A stretch of DNA of 21,164 nucleotides, from positions 1 to 21,164 of the forward strand of contig LSSL01002136.1 of the NCBI GenBank assembly GCA_001953115.1, given 5' to 3'. This document shows positions 1-8,921 of the stretch, piece after piece. A model generated the notes under the pieces. It searched no databases, was not told where the DNA came from, and was given only the letters and a program-made list of their open reading frames with translations. This DNA comes from Smittium mucronatum (lineage: Eukaryota > Kickxellomycota > Harpellomycetes > Harpellales > Legeriomycetaceae). Every line of letters starts with the position of its first letter. The first letter of the stretch is position 1. The translations under genes were made by a program, and so were the position numbers.

Positions 1-2
1 TG

Positions 3-178
3 CCAGGGGGGGGGGTCTTTAGGTTGGTAGATTGAACCCTTTTCCCGTAGGTACGCAGCCGGTAGTCCGACAGAGGAGTTTATTGTAGTTAGGATAATAG
101 TCTTTTCTATATGTCTTTTTCTTTTTTCATATTTTTTTAGTATGGTTTTTAATGACGTTATCTTACAATAAAATTCCG
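3..178 (+). repeat. Left long terminal inverted repeat (~176 bp)
   Basis: This is the reverse complement of 3359-3532 at roughly 85% identity by eye. It includes an identical block GTAGGTACGCAGCCGGTAGT (outer part), a shared TAGTTAGGATAATAGT and an identical inner end TCTTACAATAAAATTCCG. It begins CCAGG followed by a run of ten G in total from position 6. Similarity stops at an A tract after 180. The outer limit is uncertain because the window starts two bases away. Confidence 0.85.
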
Positions 179-212
179 TGAAAAAAAAAAAACTAAATCC
201 CATTAAAAATGG

Positions 213-271
213 CTTAAGTCCGGCAAAAACTAAGTTAGTAGATATATTTGATTTCATGGCGCGGACTTAAG
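213..271. repeat. Perfect 10-bp inverted repeat next to the left arm
   Basis: CTTAAGTCCG at 213-222 and CGGACTTAAG at 262-271 are perfect inverted copies separated by 39 nt. They sit just inside the left long inverted repeat. The function is unknown; a subterminal protein-binding site or chance palindrome are both possible. Confidence 0.5.
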
Positions 272-804
272 ATAGACCCTCTTGTAAATTGCTTTTTTTG
301 CATCTTTTACAAATATTATAACATGGTCTCAAATTAACAAATCATCACCTCATTGGAATTCAGAGAGTCTGTTAACATTTATTATTTTAATAAATAATTA
401 GAAAATCGGTGTAATGTCATGGTTTTTTATAGAAAAAAAAAGCAAAACGATGATATAAATAGATATTTTTCTAAAATTATGGATTTAGTTAGCAAAAAGA
501 TATTAATTAAAGAGCATTTTTACAACGCTATTTAATTTTTACGTGTCAGAAAAACATCTACTCCAAAATCCAGTACACACAGAGGCCGGATTATTTTCAT
601 ATATAGGAGCTTTAACTCTCCATTGTTCTTTTAGTGCATAAAATGGGATTAAATTTCCATTCTATGTATCCCTTTAACGTCTAAATCCACAATTAGTTTA
701 GTTGTGATATACATTTTTCTCACAGCAATATTTAACGTTATTTTATCCCTTATTTATTCTATAGTTACGAATTATTCCTTGTTTTTAACGATACAGAATA
801 CTTT
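272..804 (+). promoter_or_regulatory. 5' flank and presumed promoter region of the GH16 gene
   Basis: This is A+T-rich non-coding DNA between the left inverted repeat and the start codon. TATA-like runs occur at about 453 (TATAAATAG) and 598 (CATATATAGG). The second lies about 200 bp before ATG 805 and is the more plausible core element, but A+T richness makes such matches common by chance. No other regulatory site could be recognised. Confidence 0.25.
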
Positions 805-2737
805 ATGTCGATCACGATTTCCGGAATTTTTATTGCACTCTTGGCTATTACAGGTAATTTTTTTATCGAGTCAAAGTTATAACATTTCTTATATCAAAAT
901 ATCAAAACAATTTTCTATCTTTTTTCTAGGCTCTGATGCACAATTCTCAAGAACTAACAAAAAATGCAAACCCCGCACTAATCGTACTTCATCAAATGGG
1001 GTTGTACATCCTACTCCTGATCCAGTGGTTACTACCGCCCAATATTACTCGTATCCCCCCACTTTTTATTCCAACCCCAGTATCACTATCGATACAATGT
1101 ATCTTTCTACTGGTTCCGCTTATTATAATGTATACGATGTTCCCTCAACGATCGCTGGTCCGGTCTACTCTGCAGTTTCAACTTCCGCGGGTTCGGATTT
1201 TTCGGCTGATTCAACAAACGGAGGTCCTGGTTACCCTTTTGCATCAAAAAATGGAGCTCCTGATTACCTAGTAGCTGCATTTACTGATGACCCGGCCTAC
1301 TATGTTCCCTCAAATATAGATGTCCAAGCTTACTCTGCTGTTTCAATCACTGGAGCTCCTGCTTCTTCACCTAACAAATGTACAGTTTACTATGCTGCTT
1401 CAACTTCAGGAGCTCCTGCTTACCCCGCTCTTTCAACCACATTTTCCTCGTCCTACCTAGCTGCCTCAACTACCAAAAAACCGGCTTGCCCAGCTGATTC
1501 AGCTTCTAAAACCCCAGCTTATTCTGCCTCTTCAACCAACAGTGTCCCAGCCAACTCTACTGCCTCAAATACCAATAAAACAATATACTCTGCTGCTTCT
1601 TCCACTAGAGCTAATATATACCTCCTTGCTTCAACTACCAATGCCCCAGTCTACTCTGTTACCTCAACTATAAATGACCCAGCTTGTCCTGCTGCCTCAA
1701 CCACATATGCACAAGATATCTCATCTGCCTCAACAATCGGAGCTCCTACTGCTTCATATACTAATAGCCCAGCATACTCTGCCGCTTCAAACACAGGATA
1801 TCTTGCTTACTCTTCTCCATTGGCTACCGTTTCCCCAACCTACTCTTCTACCTCAATTACTAGCACGCAAGCTTTCTCTTCTGCTTCTACTAACGAAGCA
1901 TCATCTATTTCTGATCTTACCCCTATAACTTCATATGACTTATCCACCTCTTACTTATCAACTTTCATAACATTATCACCCGATTCTTCAATAACTTCCT
2001 TAAAATCAACATTAACCTCCGAAAAATCTTCTTCAAAATCATCTACACTTTTTTCTAGCTCAGAATCTTCCACAAATGAAGAGTCATCATCTTTGGCCGA
2101 TCTATCAGTACCTACAGATATTCCAAATAACGTTGATTTCTATGATTTCCAAAAAGGATCAGATCTAGAAGATTTTTACATTGAGTATTGTCCTCAAAAT
2201 GCAGTTTTGGCAAATGGCAATCTCGAACTTATACTGACACCAGAATGTGGGACAAACATCATATACATTCGTCCCATGAAGACAGGTAAATTTGAAACGG
2301 TTCTTAAAATGGCTGCTGGTCCAGGGGCTGTTACAGCTCTCAATTTTAGAGGATATAACAAGGACGAAATTGATATCGAGTTTGTAGGTAAAGATAACTA
2401 TACCTGGCAATCGATGTATTTTTATCAAGGAAATGGTACAGACATTAAAGGAGGGTTCCATTCCACACCCGGAACACCTTTAGACCTGACAGCTGATTAC
2501 CATAATTATGGATTAGAGCTCCTGGATGACACGATTAATTGGTACTTTGATGGAACTATTGTCCGCACTGTACACAAAACTTCTAACGCCACGTTTCCAT
2601 CTCAGGCTGGTGACATGATCTATTTTGGTATTTGGAATGGCGGCATTAATAGTTCTGGATGGGCTGGTGATACTGATTTCTCTACAGGTAACAAAATTGC
2701 ATATATGCGATCCTTGAAGATCACACATTACTCATAG
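805..2737 (+). CDS. Secreted Crh-type GH16 glycosidase/transglycosylase with N-terminal Ser/Thr repeat domain (two exons)
   Basis: Model: join 805-853 and 930-2737, 618 residues. Exon 1 starts at ATG 805 and encodes MSITISGIFIALLAIT, a hydrophobic signal peptide; joining adds G-S-D-A before Q21, a good cleavage context. The open frame without splicing begins only at a GTG (704) and gives a poor N-terminus. Residues 95-341 are 11-residue Ser/Thr/Ala/Pro repeats, followed by a Ser-rich linker to about 410. The GH16 domain fills the rest. DEIDIE at 495-500 supplies the GH16 nucleophile (E496), helper D498 and acid/base E500. The following FVG, the late WYFDG and GIWNGG motifs, and a Cys pair near the domain start match fungal Crh/Utr2-type enzymes. 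That family transfers chitin chains onto beta-glucan in the cell wall; the same role here is inferred. Usual Crh order is GH16, then Ser/Thr tail, then GPI signal. Here the order is reversed, the protein ends just after GH16 and no anchor is visible. Confidence 0.85.
854..929 (+). other. Spliceosomal intron in the GH16 gene, 76 nt
   Basis: The donor is GTAATT directly after CAG, and the acceptor is a pyrimidine-rich run ending TTTTTTCTAG. The intron is phase 1 and 76 nt long, so it changes frame. Only splicing links ATG 805 and its signal peptide to the long downstream frame. Reading through instead gives a Lys/Ile/Ser-rich insert and requires a non-ATG start. No strong branch-point consensus was identified. 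Confidence 0.75.
1163..1903 (+). repeat. 33-bp coding minisatellite: 23 units of an 11-residue Ser/Thr/Ala/Pro repeat
   Basis: The segment divides exactly into 247 codons: 21 units of 11 residues and two shortened units of 8 residues (the 7th and 19th). The consensus is roughly A-Y-S-A-A-S-T-T-x-A-P, with an aromatic or Cys at position 2 and Pro often at position 11. Units are diverged, so the array is old rather than freshly expanded. Dense Ser/Thr suggests an O-mannosylated stalk outside the cell (inference from composition). Length changes would occur in multiples of 33 bp without breaking frame. Confidence 0.85.
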
Positions 2738-3110
2738 TCTGGTTTCATTTCAAATATAATACTATTATAGTTTTATTTTTTGAACTACATCCGAAAACAT
2801 TACATTAATTTTTTTTTTTAATATGGTTTACCCTTTAATTTTTTTATTTGGGGAAGCGATTGCAGCTAGATTTTTCCATAATCGGCTATTTTAGTGCGGT
2901 GGTGTACCAGGGAGTTTCCTTACACTATGGTTTATTGTTGCTTTTTTGTGATTTCACGAAAATTTTTTAGAAGTTTAATTGATATTAATTGGCCAACTTC
3001 AAAAGCCTGAATATCTGACAACATAAAATTTCCCGTAGAATTCTGAGAATATACATTTGGTTGATCTATAGCGCAAAAATTAATATTAATATGTTAGCTA
3101 ATAAACATCT
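2738..3110 (+). other. 3' flank of the GH16 gene
   Basis: A+T-rich sequence after the TAG stop, containing T tracts and a moderately G+C-containing patch around 2855-2925. No second gene is seen, and no clear polyadenylation hexamer stands out. It ends where the ~20-bp periodic repeats begin. Confidence 0.4.
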
Positions 3111-3218
3111 GTCAATTTGATAGAAAAGCGGTCATTTTGATCAATATATGTCAAATTGATAAAATGGTTGTCGATTTGATTTTTTAAAAATCAATATAGC
3201 AGAATCTGTCAAATTGAC
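3111..3218. repeat. ~20-bp periodic motif, GTCAATTTGAT-like
   Basis: Copies of GTCAATTTGAT (variants GTCATTTTGAT, GTCAAATTGAT, GTCGATTTGAT, GTCAAATTGAC) start at 3111, 3131, 3150, 3170 and 3208. Spacings are 20, 19, 20 and 38, the last equal to two periods with a degenerate copy (ATCAATAT) near 3189. The intervening bases are not conserved, so the regularity lies in the core and its spacing, as with an array of binding sites placed about two helical turns apart. Confidence 0.6.
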
Positions 3219-3277
3219 TCATTCCCTTATTAGAATCTGCCATTCTTTTAAGGTAAAAATGCAAAGTTACCCGAAAT

Positions 3278-3317
3278 CTGATACCCATCTCTAAAAACTG
3301 ACACTCATCACTAAAAT
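3278..3317 (+). repeat. Direct repeat of 20 bp
   Basis: CTGATACCCATCTCTAAAAA at 3278-3297 is followed immediately by CTGACACTCATCACTAAAAT at 3298-3317, with 15 of 20 positions identical. It shares the 20-bp period of the array just upstream and lies between that array and the right inverted repeat. Confidence 0.6.
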
Positions 3318-3358
3318 ACGTATTTCGCTTCATTTTTAAATTATTATTTTTTGTACCT

Positions 3359-3532
3359 CGGAATTTTATTGTAAGATAAGACCACTAAAAACTAGTATAA
3401 AAAAACATGAAAAAAAGAAAAAGTCGTATAGAAAATACTATTATCCTAACTACTATAAGCTTCTTTGCCGGACTACCGGCTGCGTACCTACGAGAAAAGG
3501 GTGCAATCCACCAATCGAAAGACACCCCCTGG
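3359..3532 (-). repeat. Right long terminal inverted repeat (~174 bp)
   Basis: This is the inverted copy of 3-178. It opens CGGAATTTTATTGTAAGATA (inner end) and ends ACACCCCCTGG (outer end). The block GGACTACCGGCTGCGTACCT is the best-conserved stretch. Differences from the left arm are scattered substitutions, a few indels in T runs and a shorter G/C run. That pattern indicates old divergence rather than an assembly artefact. Confidence 0.85.
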
Positions 3533-3965
3533 AATTGTTTCAAGATGGTGTATGGCTGAATCATTAACGGTTATGAATTAAGCTCTTTGTCAACGAACAA
3601 TAGTTCATTGAATCTACTGAGCTCCTAGTCAGGCCTATTACTAACAGGATTAATAAAATTAGGCTCCTACCCAACCGTGGGATTGATCGACATGGCTTTC
3701 CTACAAATAGCTGTTAGACGTTGAGATCCGTCTGACTGTCGAACGCTGGACTTGACCACTAGGCTATTTCTCAGCTGTGCTAAACGATAGGTTCCTCCTG
3801 TTTCGAGAAGGTCCTCCTCTGGAATCGCTGTCCTCAGAATCGCTGTGTGCTGTCTCCAAGACTCCCAACCAAGAATATTACAATTCCGAATGGAGTTTTA
3901 GTCTAGGGTACTTCGAAAAAAACACTATTAAGCCCTTAAACCACGTCAAGGTATTTCAATCTTAG
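3533..3965. other. Less A+T-rich island of unknown nature outside the right inverted repeat
   Basis: This stretch is visibly richer in G+C than the DNA that follows. It contains a short hairpin (CAACGAAC, loop AATA, GTTCATTG at 3591-3610), a doubled GAATCGCTGT around 3821-3845 and a tRNA-like A box on the minus strand. An open frame at 3777-3965 starts only with GTG and shows no recognisable domain, so it is not called as a gene. The island could be an outer part of the inverted repeat (the left counterpart would lie off-window), a SINE, or a decayed element. Confidence 0.4.
3680..3766 (-). other. tRNA-like Pol III promoter boxes; possible tRNA pseudogene or SINE head
   Basis: On the minus strand, TAGCCTAGTGG (3766 to 3756) fits the A-box consensus of tRNA genes closely. 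About 66 nt later TGTCGATCAATCC (near 3692-3680) resembles a B box with a three-base insertion. Seven-base complementary segments AAATAGC and GCTATTT also surround the A-box region. I could not fold a proper anticodon arm with T33, and the box spacing is too long for an intron-less tRNA. A working tRNA is therefore unlikely; a tRNA-derived repeat or pseudogene is the best guess. Confidence 0.3.
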
Positions 3966-5865
3966 GTAACTTCGTTTTTAACCACTAAAATTTGGACTTA
4001 TTCAATAAAAAGCATTTCGATTTATTTATTGAAAAAAGTTTCAAAAATTGATGCAAGTTGTTGCTTTATACGATATTCGATTTATTTTTCCTTAATATGC
4101 GATAAATAGGCGGTTTTGATTTTTAATGGAAATAAAGACTATCAAGTCCACTTCAATTTTTTTTAAAGAAAAACAATAAATAGAACCCAAACAAATCTCA
4201 AATAAGGTCAGATGTCTGTATACAAAAAAATTTTAGTTCCCAGTTTTTTCTCACATGTAAAATCGTGTTCAGAATATCTATATTTAAATATTTTACAAAA
4301 TCGAATAATATGTGTACCAAATAGCTAAATATATAATTTTTATTCCATTATCAACAATATATAATCTTTTGAAACATTCTTAATATCATTTCAAATTTAA
4401 TGACTAAAAAATCCTTGCCACTTTATTTTCCATAAATCTCTTATGCAATTTAAATTTGCCTGAAATTTAAAAACAAGGTATTTTAATAGCACTTGGAATT
4501 TATTTCAAGAATTTAGAAGATATTTAAATAGCTATTCCAGTTTTTTTCTGATTAATTAATCTATTCTAACTTTGGAGAATAATAGAAACTAAAATCTAAT
4601 ATATTTTAATATCTCGCAACATATAGGAAAGCGTATTTTTGGTTTTAACATGAAAAAACCTGGATGTTGAATATTAGAAAAATAGTTGAAAGTCTTTTAT
4701 AAAAGTTAGCTCAATTATTAATAAAACGATATTTGATCTATATTGTGAAATTTTCATTGTAAATAATCATTTTAGAATATTTAATAATTATGATAAGTAC
4801 TGAAATCTTAATTTTTTTGATTTTTTTGCTCTATAAATAAATGTTACATCCTCCTAAGTACGAGCAAAAGCTATTAATATCAATGATCTTCACAATAAAA
4901 ATGGTAATGTTGAAATTTGTATTTTATGTATTTTAATTCCATTGATTTAATCATTTTTGAATGTTTGCAAGATAAATTTAACTTTTAAAGATTTCGGAAA
5001 ATTTTTATTGTATTAGATATTTAATTGAATTTATCAATCTATAATATATAAGAAAAGTAAAAAAATATATATGTAAGGTTCTCTATTTATAAAAATTTGC
5101 GAAAAAATAATCTAGATGTACTAGGGAAAAAAATGAAATTAGAAAATCCATTGTCTTTAAAGATATATAAGATTAATGAATATAAATTAATATGCCGTTT
5201 TTTTAGAGTGTTTTTTTCTTTTTGTAAGGTTTTATTTAGAATGATATGGGTTTATTTAATAATTACCGGGTAAAATGTTAATATGATTAATAATATCTAA
5301 ATAAGTGAATTCTTAACCAAAAGTTTTTTTATTAGTAGCGAAATTTAACGATAGTATTATTTCAAATCCGGACCCAAAATTTATCAAACTTTTTAATCTG
5401 TGAAATCGTTTTTATTTTAGAAAAATGAGTCTCTTTATGAATTTTAACTGAAAAAAGATTTAATTTAATTTACAGCTAATTTTTTAGTGATAGGGTAGTT
5501 TAAATAAAAGTATTATAAAAAAATATCTAAATTTCCTTAAACTAAATTTAAAGTTTAAAATGCTATAGTTTAGAAAATTGATGAGATAGTTTCTTATCAT
5601 ACAATCGGTGGTGTTATTTTCCGAAAAAAAACTTTGAAAAAGTTCAATATTCACTCTTTTTAAATGATGATGTTATAAAAAAAAGAAATCTACAAAAGAG
5701 TTAATATGGGAAAGTTGCGATACATTTTTATCTTGTTAAAAATTTTATATTAAAGAAATACGTGGGTTTTCATACAACTTTCCACAACTAAAACATTCAT
5801 TATATATTTTTTTGTATGGAAAATATATTATATAAAATGTGTGTTGGGATTTTCAAGAATTTTTA
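3966..5865. other. A+T-rich region with no recognisable gene
   Basis: Stop codons are dense in all frames and homopolymer runs are frequent. CGATTTATTT-like words recur at about 4018, 4078 and 6109. The segment CCCAGTTTTTTCTCACATGT at 4239-4258 recurs with a slightly longer T run at 13582-13602. No RNA gene or long inverted repeat was identified. Confidence 0.5.
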
Positions 5866-6900
5866 ACTCGTAATAATTCTTAAAAATAGAAAGCAACTCA
5901 TTTCCGAAATTGAAGTGTATAGTGACGAGACAAAATCCAAAGACTTATAGGCTGCTCTTGCGATATTAACTCCCACAAATCACAACAATGATTCAGAAAT
6001 AGATCATCACACGGTATATAATAAAATTTTGGAAATCCCTGAGTATATATACTTTATGACTGGTTTTAGAATGGATGAATTTGAAGAAATATTTGCAGAA
6101 TGTAATTTCGATTTATTTATTTTGAAAATAAAGAAAGGTAAGAGATCAAAGTTTGCACCAAAAGACTAACTGCTTATATTTTTAACTTTTATTAGGTACT
6201 ATTTCAAATATAAACAAATGGTCAAATAACATGTAACATCAGCCCCCTTGATCTGTTTAATAATAAGTACTGCTGAAAAGATATAAGGGAGGTTTTTTTT
6301 TCATGATTTTCTATTTCCAATGAAAAATTATGTTCAATATTCTGAATCAATAATTTTAAGTAACAAAATTGATCTTGAATTGAATAAACTATAAAGTTTT
6401 TTTATATTTACAGAACTTCCGGCTCATTTTCTGACTAAAAAATATTTTATTCAGGCAAAAATCATAGATATTGCGTAAGGAGGCACACAGTAGTAGCACA
6501 TGGTGGCAGGTGTGCGTTAATCAGCCCAGACTTTGGATGATCAGTGCATGAAATTAAAGCTTGCAGAAAAATGGAACCCAATATTTCAATTTCTTTTAAA
6601 AAAGTATAAACGATACAGGGTTAAATATTACGGAAATTTCAATAAATGATCTATCATGGTAGATAAAGAATACATGGGTATGGGAAAAAATTCTGGGTAG
6701 TTATACCTATAAAAAATCAAGAGCTTTAAATAATCTCTACCCACAAGAAGATTCTCAGGGGATCTCAATTGATAAATAGATACCTCAGGCATCAGCAGAT
6801 TCCAGGGAAAGAATAGTTATTAAGAGCTTCTTCAGTATACTGAAAGTTTATTTAAAACAACTAAGATTATTAATGAGTATATCTTTAAAACCTTGAAATA
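5866..6900 (+). pseudogene. Decayed DDE transposase (IS5/PIF-Harbinger-like, DDE_Tnp_4 type)
   Basis: One frame reads from about 5866 to 6226 with internal stops at 5948 (TAG) and 6167 (TAA). It includes FMTGFRMDEFEEIF and KRSKFAPKD-stop-LLIFL, resembling the N-terminal region and helix-turn-helix lead-in of these enzymes. A second frame, from about 6442, reads FYSGKNHRYC, then VVAHGG, ISPDFG-stop-SVHEIKA, matching the family's YSGK and PG-GSVHD blocks. A third piece reads MVDKEYMGMG (6656 on), fitting the second catalytic Asp (codon 6662). A last piece reads RIVIKSFFSILK (6810 on), fitting VE-FGRLK but with Lys (6822) in place of the catalytic Glu. All three frames are used, with several stops, so it cannot be active. 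The motif order is known from the family; the exact clade is inference. Confidence 0.65.
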
Positions 6901-8013
6901 GAGACTGAAATTTGAATATTTTTGAAATTTTTATATATATCTAAGTCCCCAATGAGAGTGAAAGACTTGAATATTTACGATTTAACTAGAAAAAAGCAAT
7001 AGGAATATTTAAAAAAGAAGTTATAATAAACGAGAGGAGATAATTCGAACAAAAATTTATCAACTGATCTTATACAATATTTTAAATAATCATAAAAATT
7101 TGGTGCCTTTGACTCTAATTCATCATTTTTAAACGCTTATGGAAAAAGCTGCACATCTTTGGACCAATATTTATCCCTTTATGATGGATTTGATTTGCTA
7201 TCTTATTTTTTTAATATTTTTTATGCTAAAAATTAAGTCATTTATTTATTAAAAAGATAAAAATAAGTAAATTCAATATTATATTTAAAGTGAAGAAATA
7301 ATTAAATGATTAATGGGAGATTTTTTAAAAAGTGAGACGCTAGTTTAAATAACAACTATAGACTTATTTCTTAATTAATGTTAATTGGATAAATTTAAAG
7401 AACGTTTGACTTAAATATGAATCAATTTATTTTTTATGTGATTTTTTTGTTTTTTTTTAAATTATCAAATTAAATTTTTTTGTCCAATGAAATACATTTA
7501 TAATTTTGAAAATAGTCAATATAATCCATGGATACTTTGACTCTAATAACTCAAAAAGTACTGTATAAAACGGTATTAGAGCTATCTGTATGCGTAAACG
7601 CAGTAGTATGTTGTTTGGAAACTTAGAAACCTGCATTCTCAAAAAAAGCCCTCCCATTAGAAAAATAAGGCGCCTTTTTGAAAAAGGAATATTAAGATAC
7701 TCGGGTAAGACACTATATTAAATGTGGTTACTATGAAATTAATGAATAATGTGTTAATATTTTTGAACTTTGAGCATATAACCAATAAAATTGTATTTAA
7801 CTTGATAAATATATTTCATTTATCATTATAGTTCGCTCAGAATCGTTTTAAATCAATTATCTGTCAATATTTTTAAATTATTGGTTATAATAAACAAACG
7901 AAATTAAATCATCAAATCAAATCAAATCAATTTTTTTTTTTTGTTTTTGATTTTTTTTGTATTAATTTCAAGTTATCATAGGGTATCGATGATTGAATAG
8001 TATATAATGAAGA
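6901..8013. other. A+T-rich region; short CAAAT repeat
   Basis: No credible gene is seen. A minus-strand open frame at 7457-7657 is of chance length for this composition and has no recognisable motif. A short pentanucleotide run (CAAAT, just over three units) occupies about 7913-7930 and is followed by a T tract. CCAATAAAATTGTATT near 7791 recurs in the arms of the foldback element at about 11900. Confidence 0.4.
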
Positions 8014-8082
8014 GGGGGGGATTCAAAAAAAATAATATCAAAATTCTTTAATGAAAAATTGGTGGTAGAGAGGGGGGGGGGG
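8014..8082 (+). repeat. Homopolymer G tracts (G7 and G11)
   Basis: Seven G occur at 8014-8020 and eleven at 8072-8082, the latter preceded by GGTGGTAGAGA and followed by TTGG. Such runs are striking in this A+T-rich DNA. They resemble the G run at the outer end of the left inverted repeat (6-15). G-quadruplex formation is possible from GG-GG-G11-GG. Confidence 0.6.
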
Positions 8083-8155
8083 TTGGTATATTTTTGAAGC
8101 TAATATAATTATTAATAAAAATTGGTTCCTGGATCTTGCAGTATCCCAATTACGA

Positions 8156-8286
8156 TTTCAGATGGCTGAATTCAAACTCAAAGAGCAATTTCCGATGGCA
8201 CAATACGAACTTGAATAATAATTCCAGTGACTGCTTAAGAACTTAAATAAAGATTTCTATGGCTGAATAAGAACTTTATAAAAAAC
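8156..8286 (+). repeat. Four degenerate 33-bp tandem units
   Basis: Units start at 8156, 8189, 8222 and 8254 (lengths 33, 33, 32, 33). Each begins TTTC-like, has ATGGC(T) near base 8 and GAACTTGAATAA-like sequence later. The first two read in frame as 11-residue units, FQMAEFKLKEQ then FPMAQYELE, before stops. This could be the remnant of a repeat-protein coding array or a plain minisatellite. It is unrelated in sequence to the 33-bp array of the GH16 gene. Confidence 0.55.
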
Positions 8287-8921
8287 TACACAATAAAACC
8301 TTTAGCACATTTATCGAAGATTGTTTCGATCTTGTGTTTTTTTTTAAAAAAAAAATGACAAATTTAAAAATTTCAAAAATATAGTCATCAAAAATTAAAC
8401 GAATAATATTATTAAATATCATTATAGATAATAAAAATTCTTAAATTCAAACGATGTAAAAAATAATATGTGAACAATTTGAATTTAATTTTAACTTCTT
8501 ATCTAAAAATTTCACTAAAAATTCACTTTTCTTTTAACTGAGTATATGATTTTATTCATTAGGAATAATTATAATTTTTTTAAATAAAAAGTTTAGTCTC
8601 GATTTCTGAAAAAGAGTTTCTAAATAAACTGAATAAGGTTATGCCTATACAAAATTTTTTGATTGCTGATTCATATTAGCGCTAAAACCATCACTTTTCT
8701 TGAAATTGGTTATATAATAAATTTAAAAATTCAGCATAATTGGTAAAATTTATTTATAAAATTTTGAATATATAGTGAATATCTGAGTACTTAGTGCCAT
8801 ATTTTCTGTCATTAATTTGATAGACCTAATTTTGATAAAAAAAATCATTGAAATACGCCCTAAAAAAAATACAAAAAGTTAAAAATGTGATGATTTTTTT
8901 AATAAAAAAGATTTTTTAGAG
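8287..8921. other. A+T-rich region with no recognisable feature
   Basis: Poly-A and poly-T runs and dense stops in all frames; I see no gene, RNA or long repeat. Confidence 0.5.

Larger units (their letters stand above)
3..3532. mobile_element. Putative inverted-repeat element carrying the GH16 gene
   Basis: Long inverted repeats at 3-178 and 3359-3532 bracket a 3.5-kb segment whose only gene is the GH16 enzyme. No transposase is present between them, so if mobile the unit would be non-autonomous, with the gene as cargo. The outer ends read CCAGGGGG on both sides. Target-site duplication cannot be tested: only two bases lie left of the left arm, and the repeat may continue past the window edge. 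The alternative is two independent copies of one repeat landing in opposite orientation around a resident gene. Confidence 0.5.

Noticed and set aside
704..804. Upstream extension of the GH16 reading frame from a GTG at 704
   Set aside because: A GTG start is not expected for a nuclear fungal gene, and the extension gives no signal peptide; the spliced model from ATG 805 explains the data better.
3111..3218. CRISPR-like array
   Set aside because: The repeated core is only 11 bp with 8-9-bp variable gaps, and the sequence is eukaryotic; the pattern fits phased short repeats, not a CRISPR.
3680..3766. Functional tRNA gene
   Set aside because: No anticodon arm with T33 could be folded, the B box is interrupted and box spacing is abnormal.
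3777..3965. 62-codon plus-strand open frame
   Set aside because: It starts with GTG, has no domain, and lies in a repeat-like island; it is treated as part of that island.
7457..7657. 66-codon minus-strand open frame, with faint resemblance (INV-H words) to the frame at 12493-12681
   Set aside because: Both lengths are expected by chance in this A+T-rich DNA and the resemblance is a few residues only.
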